A stretch of 64,000 bases of DNA from the NCBI GenBank assembly GCA_027625915.1, contig JANTQA010000029.1, positions 8,308,001-8,372,000 of the forward strand. Direction: 5' to 3'. Of the stretch, positions 22,932-35,258 are shown in pieces. A program made the translations under genes and the position numbers. Below the pieces are notes generated by a model. The model was not told the DNA's origin. It was given only the letters and a program-made list of their open reading frames with translations, and did no database searches. The DNA is from Anaeramoeba flamelloides (lineage: Eukaryota; Metamonada; Anaeramoebidae). The first letter of the stretch is position 1. Each line of letters starts with the position of its first letter.

Positions 22932-25900
22932 TTTAGATATTTTCCAAAAAATATCTATCCGTCTCTATATCTATCAATTGATCTATTCATTGATCCCACT
23001 ATATGTTGGTCAATTATAATATAGAGAGAGATTTAAAAAATAAAAATAAAACATCATTATTTAAATCATTTTTTGAAATAAAGAAAAAAATCCAAATATA
23101 ATATTTTATAAATTCTATATTTAGATGCACTTAATAATGAAATTATTATTATTATTATTGATTTTATCTTTTTTTAACATGTCATCTAAAATCTTATTAT
23201 ATATATATATATATATAAGATTTTTGAAATTGAAAATATCAGGATAAATCAATTGAAATAAATTCATTAATATATATCCATTTTTTTTCTTTTATTAGTT
23301 ATTTTTTTTTTAATATTTTTATTTGATCAGGATCAAATTATTTAACTTTTTGAATTGTTTTTTCAGTGTAATCAAAAAAAATAAAAAAAATTAGTTTTGC
23401 TAAATGATCAAATGAAATATCAATACAAGTATTTGTATTGATCCATCTGTATGTCATTTCAAAAAAAGTGTATTCCGTTTAATAAAAATATACTAATTTT
23501 AGATGTTACACTAATAAACTTTGCTTCACTCAAAAGATCCCAATTTTTTTTTCAAATTTTAAATTATTTTTTATAATCAACCTTTGAAGGATAAATTAGT
23601 AATAAGTAGTATAATAAATACCAAAGATAACCCCCATTCCAAAAATTTGTACACACCCAAAATCAAAACTAGGAAAAAAAAAAAAACTCTATGTATTATA
23701 TTTTTACAAACCTAATATTAAGCCAGATTTAAGTAACCCAGTATTAATGTTTTTAGAAGTAATCGTTTTCATCCAAATAAAAGAAAAAAAAAATAAACTC
23801 AAAAATAAAAATTGGTATTTCCAAAATAAGGAAAGGATTTGAATAAAAAATTGTGTTGGTTTATTTGTTGAAATTTCACCAACAATTGTTGATCGATCAA
23901 ATGATAAGATACTATCAACCAATTGTATCTGATTTTTCAATTTAATTAACTCAACACTAACCTTCTATCAACAATCGGAAAAAAAATTCCACCGATCTAA
24001 AGAAACAGATTAAGGACTATCTGAATCTTATGCTCTGTGAGCATTGAAATACAAAGCAGTAAGTAGATTAAGACCTTTAAAATATAGTGAATTGAGGGAA
24101 AGTCAAAATATTGCCATTTTTTAGCAATTAAAGATTTTGACTAAAATCATTTATTGATCCAAAAACTTTTCGAAAAATTCCAACAAAGCAAGTAAAAAAT
24201 AAAAAGCTATTTTTTTTGATATTGGGAAAATGTCACTCCACTTTCTTTTCAAATGGGTGACTACACTCACCATCAACTCTAACATACTTCAAGATAAAGT
24301 GGAGTGACATTTTCCCAATATCATTTTGGAAGTTGAAAATTTTGAGTGAATAATTTGAATTTGGAAAGTGAATTTTTTTTGCCTTCCTCAAAAAAACCTA
24401 AATTTTACATTTTAACAAGATCTATTAACTCAACATTCTTTTGAGTTCATAATTCGTGTTGTAGGTATAAAAGTAATAGCCACTGGGAATAAAATTGGAA
24501 TAACCCTTAAGTAAATGAGAAAAAGGAAATGAAAACAAAACAAAAAAGACAAAAAAATGAGAAAAATAGTTTGTAAAATCAAAATTATTCCGAAATTGAA
24601 TGTAAACTGTAGTATTGTTATTATTTCAACTATTTAAACTTGTCAAAATTTTTCGAATTTAATTTATTTGATATTCACTTTGTTTCTATCAAAGGTTACC
24701 AAAACTTTTTCCAAATATTAATTATTTTTTATTATTAACCTTTAAAGAATAAATAACAAACAAATAGAACTATAAACATCAAAGTATAGTTGATACCCAC
24801 CTGAAATAAAATCACGAAATCGATAGATTTTCTTAAAACTTTCAAAACCTAAATTCTTCTGTTCTTATGAAGAAAAACACAATGTTTATTTTAATCTGCA
24901 ATTTACATCAAATAAAATTCCCATAGAAATCAATATAATTTCTCTACAATCATTTCCACTGTTTCAATAACATATCGAATAAATATTTTTTACCAAGTGA
25001 CTATGAGGTCTTAGTAAAAAAAAAAATTACAAAGGAATTTCATATAAAAAAAAATCGAAAAAAAAAATGAGCAAAAATGTTAAAAAATGATTTCAATTTT
25101 GGAATTTACAAATTAACTATTTTCTTCTAATATCAAATCAAATCCTTTAATTTAATTTACTTCACCGATAGGAACTTAGATCCTTTGACTTAAATATGGT
25201 TTATAATAAAATTGTACACAAATAACAACTTTTTTCATAAATGTATTATTAAAAATATTTTATGAATTAATTTATTTCCTAAAAAATAAAGTAATTGATT
25301 TTTCATTTAATAGAAGTTTTTATATGTTTGTGTTTCTATTTGTAGATTAATAATACCAAATTAAACAAAATTTTAATACTGATCAAATTAATTGCTTTGG
25401 TATGTATTTCGAAATAAGTTCGTTAAAATATTTCTAAAAAACAAAAAAAAAGAAAAAAAATAGTATTTTTTTGTATAAAAGAATGTATAATAAATTTCAA
25501 TAAAAGAAGGACAATATAACAAATTCAAAAAGATTCATAAAGAATCTAATTCTATTTATATGTTTTCCATTCTATTTGAAATTTTCCCCAGATTAAACAC
25601 CTTATAAAAAAATTTTTTCTATCATAAAGAAAATAATAAAGACCAATTTTCAACCTTAAAAAATATCAGATTAATATGGGAGCATAAAATTTAATATCTT
25701 TTATTTATGTAATAACATACAAACTATCAAATTAGATTATTATCAAGAATTAATAAATAGTTCTTAATTATTGTGTATATTTAAATATTTTTTTGAAGAT
25801 AGATTTTAATTTTATCTTGCTATTTTAAAATAAATATTCTCCAGTATCTTGGTAATAACTTAGATTTGCCATATACAAATTACATGGTCGTCTTGGAATA

Positions 25901-27267
25901 ACTATATCTATTATTACTAAAGTTTTGATATATTTTTTCAAAAAATTAGAAAAAAAAAAAAAATATTTTCTTAATTAAATTAGGGTTTTTTTTTTTATTC
26001 TAAATACAATAAATAAATTAAAATTAAAGATAACTATAAAAAAAAAAAAAAAATTAAGAATAAATTCTTTAATAGAGAAAAAAATGAAGATCTGTAATAA
26101 TGTAAAATTAAAAATTTTTAACAACCTGAAATTTTTTATTTTTTAATTTTAATCTAATAAAAATGAATAAAAAGATCTGTTTTTATATTAGAATATTACA
26201 TTTCAACACTAAGGGGTTATAAATATTAAATTCCATAAAAATTTCGAAATAAATAATTGATTCAAATTTGGCCTTAATTTCGATACACTAATAATATATT
26301 TCATTACTGTAAAAAAAAGTGAGATGCAATAAAAAAGTAAAATTTTTTTCTATATATTTTTTCGATCAAAATTTTAAAGTTTAAATGAGAATAACGGAAA
26401 AACTGATCAAAACAAAGAAAATATCTTTGAAAGTTAATAAGAAACTTAGTCATGAGTAAAACCCTAGAAATAAGTGGAAACTAATTTTATATTCTCTTCA
26501 AATTTCAATTTTATTATGATCCTAAGGTACCTTAAAAACATTTTTTTTTGTTTTTAATTTAAAAGATTGGAAAAAAGGTTTTAAAATTCCATTTTTAAGT
26601 CAATTTATTCCATTAAATTACAACTTTAAGTGAAAACCCCTCACACTTAATCTGAATTATTTTGTTGTTACTTGAAAATAACTCTATTCTAATTAAGGTA
26701 AAACAATTTGGAAAATACATAATGTGTGAATTATCCATTTGTAATTGTAAAATCTCAATGAAAAATCAAAATTTTTCAAAATACTATTATCTATGAGGTT
26801 TAATAATTAATTTCCAAACAGACAAATAATAATAATTCAAATTACAAAAGCTATAAACACTTAATTTTAACTTTTATTTTCAAATGACAAAGTTAAAAAA
26901 TAGTCATAATTCTTCATTTTGAATGTGAAAATACAAAAATAAAGTAGGTATTTTTACAACAATCTAAACTTCCACAATCTTAATCAAATTGAAATTAAGA
27001 GATTACAAATTTAGTTACTACTAATATCTAGGGAATTACACAGTTATTGGTTTCTTATTAACTTTTCAAGATCTTCTTGGTTTTTGTGAATTTTACCAAA
27101 TTTCTGCATTAACTTTTAAATGTTGTCAAAATAATTTTTATTTTTCGTTCATAATTATTTTTCAAAAAATAGCTTATGGTATTCTTTTTTTATAGGGTTT
27201 TCTGGTTAAAAAAAGGAATCCTCTGAAACAGTTTGATGTTTCATTTTTTTTAATCCTTTTTTTCACA
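22932..27267. other. Intergenic, fold-back hairpin and microsatellites
   Basis: Long AT-rich spacer before ALG2. It holds an (AT)n run near 23196-23218 and the perfect-armed hairpin element at 24218-24322. An old dispersed motif occurs near 23581 and 24741 (AACCTTTGAAGGATAAAT and AACCTTTAAAGAATAAAT). A minus-strand open stretch at 23704-23940 contains SFDRSTIVGEISTNKPTQFF, but I could not tie it to any gene. Confidence 0.5.
24218..24322. mobile_element. 105-bp hairpin element with perfect 27-bp arms
   Basis: GATATTGGGAAAATGTCACT... at 24218-24244 is repeated as an exact reverse complement at 24296-24322, around a 51-base loop. A perfect arm in otherwise drifting DNA suggests a recent insertion or selection for the structure. 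It is too short to code. The likely nature is a very small fold-back transposon. Confidence 0.75.
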
Positions 27268-28698
27268 ATGAAAATTGCATTTTTTCATCCTGACTTAGGA
27301 ATTGGAGGAGCAGAAAGGTTAGTCGTTGATGCAGCTTTAGGGCTTCAACTAAAAGGGTATGAGGTTGAATTTTTTACAAGCCACCATTCAAAAACCCATT
27401 GTTACACTGAAACGAAAGATGGCACTCTGAAAGTAAACACTTATGGCGATTGGTTACCACGTACCATTTTTGGCAAGTGCCATTTAATTTGTGCACTAAT
27501 AAGGGCAATTTACTTAACACTTGTAGTTGCGTTTTTGAATTGGAAAGGCTCTAAAAAATATGATCTCTATTTTACTGATCAAATAGCACTTTACAACCCT
27601 TTGTTGAGATTATTTTCAAAAACACCGATAATTTTTTATTGCCACTTCCCAGATTTGTTGCTTTCAACAAACCGTAAATCTGTTTGGAAAAGGATCTATC
27701 GATATCCCCTGGATTGGGTTGAAGAATTTTCAACAAAAAAGGCACATCTGGTCCTAGTGAACTCAAAGTTTACTTTAAAGACCTTTCATAGCACGTTTAA
27801 GTCTATTAAAAATTCGCCACGGGTCTTAAGACCAGGGATTAATTTAGACCTGAAAAAGAGTTGGGAAAAAAGATTAGAAGAAGGAGAAGATGAAAAAGAA
27901 ATTGGAATTGAAATACCTTCAGAGGCTCCTGTTGTTTTAAGTATAAATAGGTTTGAAAGAAAAAAAGGTATCGATTTGGCTTTAAAAGCATTGTCAAAAT
28001 TAAATAACCAACAAGAAAAGGAAACAGAAAAAGAAAAAGAAAAAAAACTTGAAAAAGAAAAGGGAAAAAAAAATGAAAAAGAAAATGAAAAAGAGAATGA
28101 AAATGAAAAAGAAAAAGAAAATGAAAAAGAAAAAGAAAAAGAAAATGAAAAAGAAAAAGAAAGCAAAAAGGAAGAGATCGCTCTTAAGAAGTCAATATTA
28201 ATTATTGCAGGGGGTTATGACAAGCGAGTGGTCGAAAACGTTGAGCATTATAAAGAATTAAAACAGCTGGCCGAAAAATTGAATATCCAAGATCAAATCA
28301 TTTTTGTGAGATCATTTACAGAACAACAAGCAAGTTATCTGCTGTGGAGAGCTTCTTGTTTGGTTTATACACCAATTAACGAACACTTTGGCATTGTTCC
28401 TGTAGAAGCTATGTGGGCGGGTTGCCCTGTAGTTGCAACCAATACGGGTGGCCCTTTGGAGTCTGTGAAAAATGGAATTACTGGGTTTTTGTCTGAGCCC
28501 AATGAAAATGAATTTGCATCAAGTATAAAGAAAATATTGACAAATAAAGAGTTACAAAAAAAGATGGGCTTGGAAGGTAAGGAACGAGTACAAAGAAAAT
28601 TTTCATTAAATGCTTTTTCTGAAAATTTGGATAATTATGTAAAAGAAACTATCCAAAAGCATATCAAAATTAAAAAGGTGAAGAAAAAAGATAATTAG
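27268..28698 (+). CDS. ALG2: ALG2 alpha-1,3/1,6-mannosyltransferase
   Basis: A single 476-codon exon of a GT-B, family 4 glycosyltransferase. The opening IAFFHPDLGIGGAERLVVDA is the ALG2 signature. A hydrophobic helix lies near 71-91 (ICALIRAIYLTLVVAFL), then FYCHFPDLLL, LVNSKFTLKTF, RPGIN and VLSINRFERKKGIDLALKAL. The catalytic EX7E motif is EHFGIVPVE (E372-E380), followed by AMWAGCPVVATNTGGPLESV. Known ALG2 adds the second and third mannoses to the dolichol-linked GlcNAc2Man1 precursor on the cytosolic ER face. A charged run of about 60 residues, almost all Lys, Glu and Asn (about 245-308), is inserted between two conserved core segments. Without it the length is that of the family. The start ATG is the first in frame and immediately precedes the conserved core. 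Confidence 0.96.
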   Translation: MKIAFFHPDLGIGGAERLVVDAALGLQLKGYEVEFFTSHHSKTHCYTETKDGTLKVNTYGDWLPRTIFGKCHLICALIRAIYLTLVVAFLNWKGSKKYDLYFTDQIALYNPLLRLFSKTPIIFYCHFPDLLLSTNRKSVWKRIYRYPLDWVEEFSTKKAHLVLVNSKFTLKTFHSTFKSIKNSPRVLRPGINLDLKKSWEKRLEEGEDEKEIGIEIPSEAPVVLSINRFERKKGIDLALKALSKLNNQQEKETEKEKEKKLEKEKGKKNEKENEKENENEKEKENEKEKEKENEKEKESKKEEIALKKSILIIAGGYDKRVVENVEHYKELKQLAEKLNIQDQIIFVRSFTEQQASYLLWRASCLVYTPINEHFGIVPVEAMWAGCPVVATNTGGPLESVKNGITGFLSEPNENEFASSIKKILTNKELQKKMGLEGKERVQRKFSLNAFSENLDNYVKETIQKHIKIKKVKKKDN

Positions 28699-29365
28699 TG
28701 TTATTCTAAAAAATGTGAAATTCAAAATCTTAAAAAAGTTTCTCATTTTATTTTTTTAAAAATCCATTTCTATGAGCATCCCGAAAACATTTTTATTAAC
28801 TTCACCTTTTTAAAAGAACGAATAGATTTTGAGATACTTGTTTGTTAATTAATTTATCAACCAATTGAACTTATTGTTCTTCCTTTCATTCACCGATTAA
28901 GTTCAATAGATACTTTTGATTAATAAACAATAATTGTTCAAATATGCTATCTAAAAAATTTTTTTCTTATTTTTACTTTAATTTGAATAATAAATGAGTT
29001 TCATTTTTTATTTTATTTTTTTTTTACTTATTAATATTTTTAAAATAATACCTTTAAGGGATCAGTCTTCTACTACAACAAGGCAAAATTTTAAAATATG
29101 CTATTGGTGGTATTCTATACTTACAAATTTTGTAGATCCCAAGTGTTAAAAAATTCTGATCGACTAAGAAAGCCATAAAAGAAAATTAGTTTAGTGAGAT
29201 CATTTTTTTTTTTCCATTTTTTTTTGAAAAAGAAAACTATTAAATTCTTTTTTTTTCTCACAATTTAACAGGTTTTTACCCCGTTTTATTGCAATTTTGA
29301 TCATTACTACACAATAAATAGTCTTGGTTACCAGTAATATTAACAGAAGATTTTTTTATATTTTT

Positions 29366-29668
29366 TGAGATAATTCTTTTGGTTAATCAAAAAGAATTGA
29401 TTTTTTCAACCTATGGAAAAATAATTGTATTCCTTTAAGAATTGTAGTTATAATAATCAAAATTAATTTTTTAAAGTCATGTAAAAATTTTACCCAGAAA
29501 TTTTGTTTTTGTTTTAAGATAAAATTCGATTTTTCAAAATAAAATTTTCTTGAAGATATTTGGGAATTAGTTAAAATTATCCTCAAAAAATTCAAAATCA
29601 ATTTTTTTGTTGACACAAATGAATTGAATTGTTTTAAGGATTCTTGTGAATAAGACCAAACAATTTGT
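29366..29668 (-). repeat. Inverted repeat arm with conserved open frame (left)
   Basis: Nearly identical in reverse complement to 31851-32148. On the minus strand it keeps an open frame of about 77 residues (for example LILNFLRIILTNSQISSRKF and QKQNFWVKFLHDFKKLILII). The product is unknown, with hydrophobic and basic character. The two arms lie about 2.2 kb apart and enclose other repeats, so they could be the terminal repeats of one element or a local inverted duplication. Confidence 0.7.
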
Positions 29669-29948
29669 TAAAAAAAATTTTCAAAATTAGAAATTTTTTT
29701 TGCATTTTTTTTTTATTTTGTGAAAACTAGAAAACAACTTTATCAAAACATTAAAGAAAATTTTTTTTTTGCATTATAGATCTCAATTTAATTGATAAAC
29801 TGTAGTTACACTTCTATCAAATATTCATTTATTGAACCACCTATACCACAATTAGTTTTATTGGATAAGATTTGGATTGAAATATTAATCAAACAAAAAG
29901 ATACCAAATCAAAAATTTGTTTTCGTAATCAATACTTTCCAACAAATA

Positions 29949-30141
29949 CAGTTAGTTCCACTTTTAAGGCACAAACTTTCAACGAAATTTAAGGAACAAT
30001 TAAAATCTCAAATTAAGGCACAAAATTCATATTCTAGTAAAATAAGATGTAAAAAAAAAATTGCAAATTTTGTACTTTAATTTGTGGTTTTTTTGTGCCT
30101 TAAATTTCGTTACTAGTTTGTGCCTGAAAAGTGGAACTGAC
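29949..30141. mobile_element. Fold-back MITE, GTTCCACTTTTAAGGCACA family, copy 1
   Basis: Arms read CAGTTAGTTCCACTTTTAAG and AAACTTTCAACGAAATTTAA, mirrored at the right end as TTAAATTTCGTTACTAGTTT and GAAAAGTGGAACTGACT. Other copies are at 42712-42907 and, split by insertions, at 48966-51310. About 195 bp, non-coding. No superfamily is assigned. Confidence 0.8.
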
Positions 30142-30679
30142 TTTAATGAAAAATATGTTCTCACATTTTCAAGAATTAACTTAATTCTTAAATAAAATAA
30201 TAGGTTGCTTTTTTCAATTTTATATTGGAAACATGTAAATTTTGAATTTCAAAAAAGAGACTCAAATAATAAATTGTTTAGATGTGGTTAACTCATTCAA
30301 TTCATAAGTCGAAACTCAAATTACAAAAAAAAAAATTTTCGAGATCTTGACAAGATTTCATTTTATTTTTAAAAATGACTACTCCCTTAAAATTTGTTTG
30401 ATTCAATTAGAATTTGTATAAAGAATGAAATTTGGATTTATTCTGAAATTATTATTGATTATCTTTAAAAATTATTTATTCAAAAAATTAAAAATAATTT
30501 GTAGAGAATCTCAAGCTGGTTATTTTACAAATACAAGAAATGATGCTGTTTTTTCTACTATTTTATTTTTCGATAGAAAGTTTGAGTAATCTGAGTTTTT
30601 GGGGAAATCATTTTATATTATTTCTAGTTTTAGTTTTTTGAAACAAAAAAATAATAAAAAAGATCATAACATCTAAAAG

Positions 30680-31210
30680 AACCAAAATTCAAAATTTTCC
30701 ACACAGTTAAAAAGCTCGAAACAATCAAAATAATACAATTTCATTGAAATTGGAGATAATTTTGATTTTTGTAAAATATGAAAATCATTTTTTCATCTTT
30801 TAGTTTTTGTTTTCATTTTATTTTTTGGATTGCTTAACTTTTTTCGGTCGATCAAAAATTGTTTCCAACGGTTGATATTATATTTAAAGTTGAGTTGTGC
30901 CAAATAGAAGAACTCAAATATAATTAGTTGGTAGTATCTAATCATTTGATAGATCAAAATTCCTAATAGAATTTCAACAAATTTACTCATATATTTTTTT
31001 GTTTTGCCCTCTCCAAAATTTTTAACGCGCGGATAATTTATTTAAATAGAATAATAATTTTTTTTTTATTTTTGAGTATTTTAACATATAAAAAGGTTTT
31101 AACCTTTCAATTAGTGAATGGTTATAAGTTGTTCTTTCTTCTTAACTTGGTTAAATAAGTTTTTTTTTTTCACAAATTGAATATTGGTGTGTTAAAAATT
31201 TTAAATTGGT
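30680..31210 (+). repeat. Dispersed repeat, copy 2
   Basis: Aligns in the same orientation with 13265-13815. Both carry a minus-strand stretch resembling MSKFV-x-LxGILIYQM, which hints that the repeat may once have been coding. Frame and family are not recognisable. Confidence 0.6.
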
Positions 31211-31850
31211 ATATAGATTTTTAAAAAATATTACTAATTTAAATGAATAAATTGATAAAAAAAAATATTTTTTTTTTTATTGTTAAAATATAATTAATCA
31301 AATAATCTTATTAATGAGAAAGTATAATATAAAAATCAAATGAAAACATGTCAAAAAAAATTAATTTTTTTTTTTGTAATTTGTTATTCTTTTTATGATT
31401 TGGATGATTCGACCAAATCTAAACAATTGATTAATTTGAGCCCATTTTTTGAGATCCAAAATTCAGATATTTCTAATCTTAGAAGAAAAAGTATAATTAT
31501 TATTTTTATTAAGAGATAAGTAAATTCTTGAAAACATGATAAAATATTTTTCGTTTTATGTTGGATAGTTTTGATTTTGAAAGCATTTTTCTTTTATCTG
31601 TTATTATTTTTAATTCATTACTATTTCAATTCAAATCTCAGCAAATAAAACGAAATGAATTATTGGGGAATAGGTAATTTAATAAATCAAATTTGATTTA
31701 AATTTAACAATAGTTTCATAATTAAATATGGAATTTTTAAGTTAAAATTTGTATTCTTTATAATTATGAAAAAGTCAATATCTAATTTTCAAAAAATGTA
31801 AAAAAAACTTCCAAAAGAATTTTCAATTTTCAAAAAGTTTCTAAAGAAAT

Positions 31851-32148
31851 TGTTTGGTCTTATTTATAGGAATCCTTAAAACAATTCAATTCATTTGTGT
31901 CAACAAAAAAATTGATTTTGAATTTTTTGAGGATAATTTTAACTAATTCCCAAATATCTTCAAGAAAATTTTATTTTGAAAAATCATATTTTATCTTAAA
32001 ACAAAAACAAAATTTCTGGGTAAAATTTTTACATGACTTTAAAAAATTAATTTTGATTATTATAACTACAATTCTTAAAGGAATACAATTATTTTTCCAA
32101 GAGTTGAAAAAATCAATTCTTTTGTTTAACCAAAATATTTATCTCAAA
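31851..32148 (+). repeat. Inverted repeat arm with conserved open frame (right)
   Basis: Reverse-complement partner of 29366-29668. On the + strand the frame runs about 84 residues to a stop at 32151, upstream-open to KQFNSFVSTKKLILNF. Few differences separate the arms. A possible 3' splice site (TTTATAG|GAATCC) stands just before it, so it could be an exon of an unrecognised gene; I rate that as weak. Confidence 0.65.
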
Positions 32149-33329
32149 TAAAAAAAAATCAATCTTAATTTTAATATTCCTTGCAACAAAGACTTTTTGT
32201 TGGATAATAATGATGGAAGTGTCGATAAAGGGTGTAAAAATTTGTTTTAAGGTGAGAAATTAAATGAATTTTAAAGTTTTCTTTTTCAGAAAAAAATAAA
32301 TTAATCTCACAAAAAAAAAATATTCTTATTTAGGTTTCTTAGTTTACAAGAATTTTTTGTAATACTTGAATATTATAAATTTGTAAGTGGAGAATATCAA
32401 TTATAACATATTGATTTTTTTTTTGCCATCGGAGAGTGCTGACTCTTAAAATTTACCTTTTAATTCAATACAAACAGATACAAAGGTAGAAAAATGATTT
32501 TGACTTGTTCGTGTTTTTTTGATAAAATTGTGATTGTTTCATTAATAATATTACTTTTTGGGTATTCTCCCAAGTTTCAGGAAATTTTTACTATATATTT
32601 GATGTCTTTAATAAAATTTTATTGTATTTAATAAAGAAAGGAAATGATTTGGAGTAGAAAAGTTAATAAATAATCGAAAATATCATTTTTCAAATATTAA
32701 CCAACCCATCTCACTCCAAAACATATACAAATGAATTTTTTGTTCTTTATTATTCATCAAATATACAGAAACGTTTCCTGAACCTGGCTGGAATACCTTA
32801 CAAGTATTATAGCTAATGAAAAAATTACAAATTTATCTATAAAACATGAAAAATTCAGAAGTTATTTTTCAATACAATAGCATGAAAAGAGTTTAAAATT
32901 GAAAAAAAAAAAAAAAAAAAAAGGGGGGGTAGACAAAACTACTATGTTCCTTGACCTTTCATCATTTGTAATATACTTTATTGGCAATAGAATCAAAATT
33001 ACAGTACTCCAAATTCATGGTACCATTATATTCATTATTGTTAGTATAAACATGATTTTTAAAAGTCTCTAGTCTAGAAAAAAAAGGGTTTTTCGGTTAA
33101 TAATTTTTAAATTTGATGTGACAATGAATTTTCCTTAATTTCAACTTTTCGTATATTTTTTTGAATAGAGAATAAATAATAGTTTTGAAAACACTCTACT
33201 AATCTAATAAAACACAATTAGAGCTAAAAAATCATTCCTAATGATAATTATTATAAGTGTATATAGAGTGCCTCCAAGTAGTGCCAAGTACCAAGTTTTT
33301 TTGAGGTTTTCTGTTTTATCTATAAAGTG

Positions 33330-33720
33330 TTCTATGTTTTTTTTACTGTTTGAAATAAACAGAAAATTTTAATAAATTTTCGGTTTATTTCAAAAAGTAA
33401 AAAAATCCTATCGAAAATCTATCGAATTTACAAATAAACAGAAAACTCAATAAAAGCTAATGGCGGTTTTCCAGACTTCAAAAGAATAGAGAAAAATCAA
33501 AGATTTTGCTCAATTCTGCTAAATCCTGGAAAACCTAACGAAAGTTTCTGTCAAGTGCCTATCTTATCCAGAATTCAAAAGAATAGAGAAAAATCATAGA
33601 TTTTACTCAATTCTTTTAAATTTTGGAAAAGCTAAAGGTGGTTTTTTTACTTTTTGAAATAAACTGAAAATTTATAAAAAATTCTGATTATTTCAAAAAT
33701 TAAAAAAACCTAACGTAAAA
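33330..33720. repeat. Cluster of short fold-backs including a ~70-bp palindrome family
   Basis: An outer inverted pair (TGAAATAAACAGAAAATTTT near 33350 and its mirror near 33650) encloses two tandem versions of a short palindrome. At 33466-33535 it runs from GGTTTTCCAGACTTCAAAAG to CTGCTAAATCCTGGAAAACC, with a second, looser version near 33570-33635. Related palindromes are at 51787-51859 and 59973-60045. Non-coding. Confidence 0.7.
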
Positions 33721-34147
33721 ATCAAAAAAAAAAATCTTTTTATAATTTATTTCAATAAATAATTCGATAATATTCAAAATAATTGGTTATCTTTTTTCAA
33801 GATATTTAATACATTTAAAATACTTTTAAAATATATGATTATAGCCTCTTAACTGTGAAAAACAAAATATTCAATTCTTTTACTATTAAATTAGAAAAAA
33901 CAATATTAATAGAATCTGGAAAATTGGATTTTCCAACTTTAATTATAAAATATTCAAAAAATTAATTTATGATCTAAGATCTTTTATTAACCAATAGTGT
34001 CTGAATAAAGTGAAGTTATCAAAAAGCGAAAAATTAGTAAATATTTAATTTTTTTTGAAAAAAATTTTTTTAGAAACTTTTAATGATATAAAAGAAGTTT
34101 TTTGATTAATGAAAATCAAAATATAATCAAAAACCCAAAAAAAAAAG

Positions 34148-34648
34148 TGAATAGTAGGGAAAAAAATATCGTACATGAAAAAAATCCCTGACAAGATTTT
34201 TAATTGTGAATATTACTAAAATTTTTGTCTAATTTCATTTATTTTCAATCAAATCCTTATTATTAATAACCAATTTTTTTATAAGATGAGTAATAAACCT
34301 ACTTAAAGTTCACCAAAGTAAGGTGTCTCTCGATTACTCTCTTAATTGTTTGATAGCAATATGTTGATCAACTTTTTTTGAAAAACAATCGAGTTTTATC
34401 GAGGTTTACTAGAGTTTGGAAAATGATAATTTTTTTTCTTGTTTTTTAGATTGATTGAATGGTGTTTTTAACAAGTGTGATTTCATTAATCATCATTCTA
34501 ATAAGTGGGGGAGTTATAATTGAAAAATTTTGATTCTTAAAAAAAAGGAATTGATTTTAAAATAAAAGAAATTACACAATAATTTCAGTAATATTCACAA
34601 TTAAAAATCTTGTTGGGGATTTTTTTCATGTACGGTATTTATTTCACT
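34148..34648. mobile_element. Fold-back MITE with ~90-bp arms
   Basis: The left arm includes CGTACATGAAAAAAATCCCT and AGATTTTTAATTGTGAATAT; the right end is the reverse complement, with ATATTCACAATTAAAAATCT and TTTTTTCATGTACGG. The 300-bp middle is unrelated AT-rich DNA without a frame. Confidence 0.75.
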
Positions 34649-34699
34649 ACTTTACAACAATTGTTGATCGGAATATCAGGTATTTTTTAGACCTAAAAT

Positions 34700-34790
34700 T
34701 CAAAACCAATGAGATAATTACCAAAATAACAGGCTGTCAGGCTCATTAACAGATAATCTTTTTTCAACATTCTTGGATTGTAAACCTTCA
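34700..34790. mobile_element. Partial copy of a TTAA-flanked fold-back element
   Basis: The stretch AACATTCTTGGATTGTAAACCTT near 34767 matches the right terminus of the elements at 52574-53136 and 56232-56790, and AGATAATCTTTTTTC just before it is also shared. Only one end was found, so this is a solo or degraded terminus. Confidence 0.45.
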
Positions 34791-35258
34791 ACATTTACAA
34801 TTTTATGTATTTTAATTTTCAAAGCCAAAAGAAGACAATTTTCACACTATTATTAAAAATGGTAAGTTAAACAGTCAACTCAAAAGGGTATTTACAAAAG
34901 AGCTTAACCTTAAATCTTTGGAAATGTAAAATATTTTTATTTTCTCAATTACATCATCCAAGAATAACTTATCGAATCATTCTCAAAAAATTATTATTTC
35001 GAATAATTCGTTGTGAATTCAAAAAGATTCTCTTGGTTTGATAAAGAAAATTTATTTCCTACAAAAGAAGAATTGTAAAATTCTAGTGGAATCTTCAATG
35101 TTTTGGTTTTCGAAAACCAAAATTTGTTAAATCAAAAACAAAATCCAGAAGAATTCGATGGTGTTTTGTTATTTATTAAAACAGAATATTTCTATCAACC
35201 AACACAAGAATTCTTCAAAAGTTAGATTTGCTTTTTCATTTTTTTTAAAAAAACTTGG

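Larger units (their letters stand above)
28699..35258. other. Repeat-rich intergenic region between ALG2 and ZNF598
   Basis: No host gene was recognised in these 6.5 kb. The region holds an inverted pair of about 300 bp (29366-29668 and 31851-32148), a fold-back element (29949-30141), a dispersed repeat (30680-31210), a cluster of short fold-backs (33330-33720), another fold-back (34148-34648) and a partial TTAA element (34700-34790). The remainder is AT-rich with homopolymers, including A followed by seven G near 32923. Confidence 0.6.

Noticed and set aside
23704-23940. Minus-strand exon containing SFDRSTIVGEISTNKPTQFF
   Set aside because: The wording looks protein-like and a possible acceptor precedes it, but I could not connect it to a neighbour or recognise a domain.
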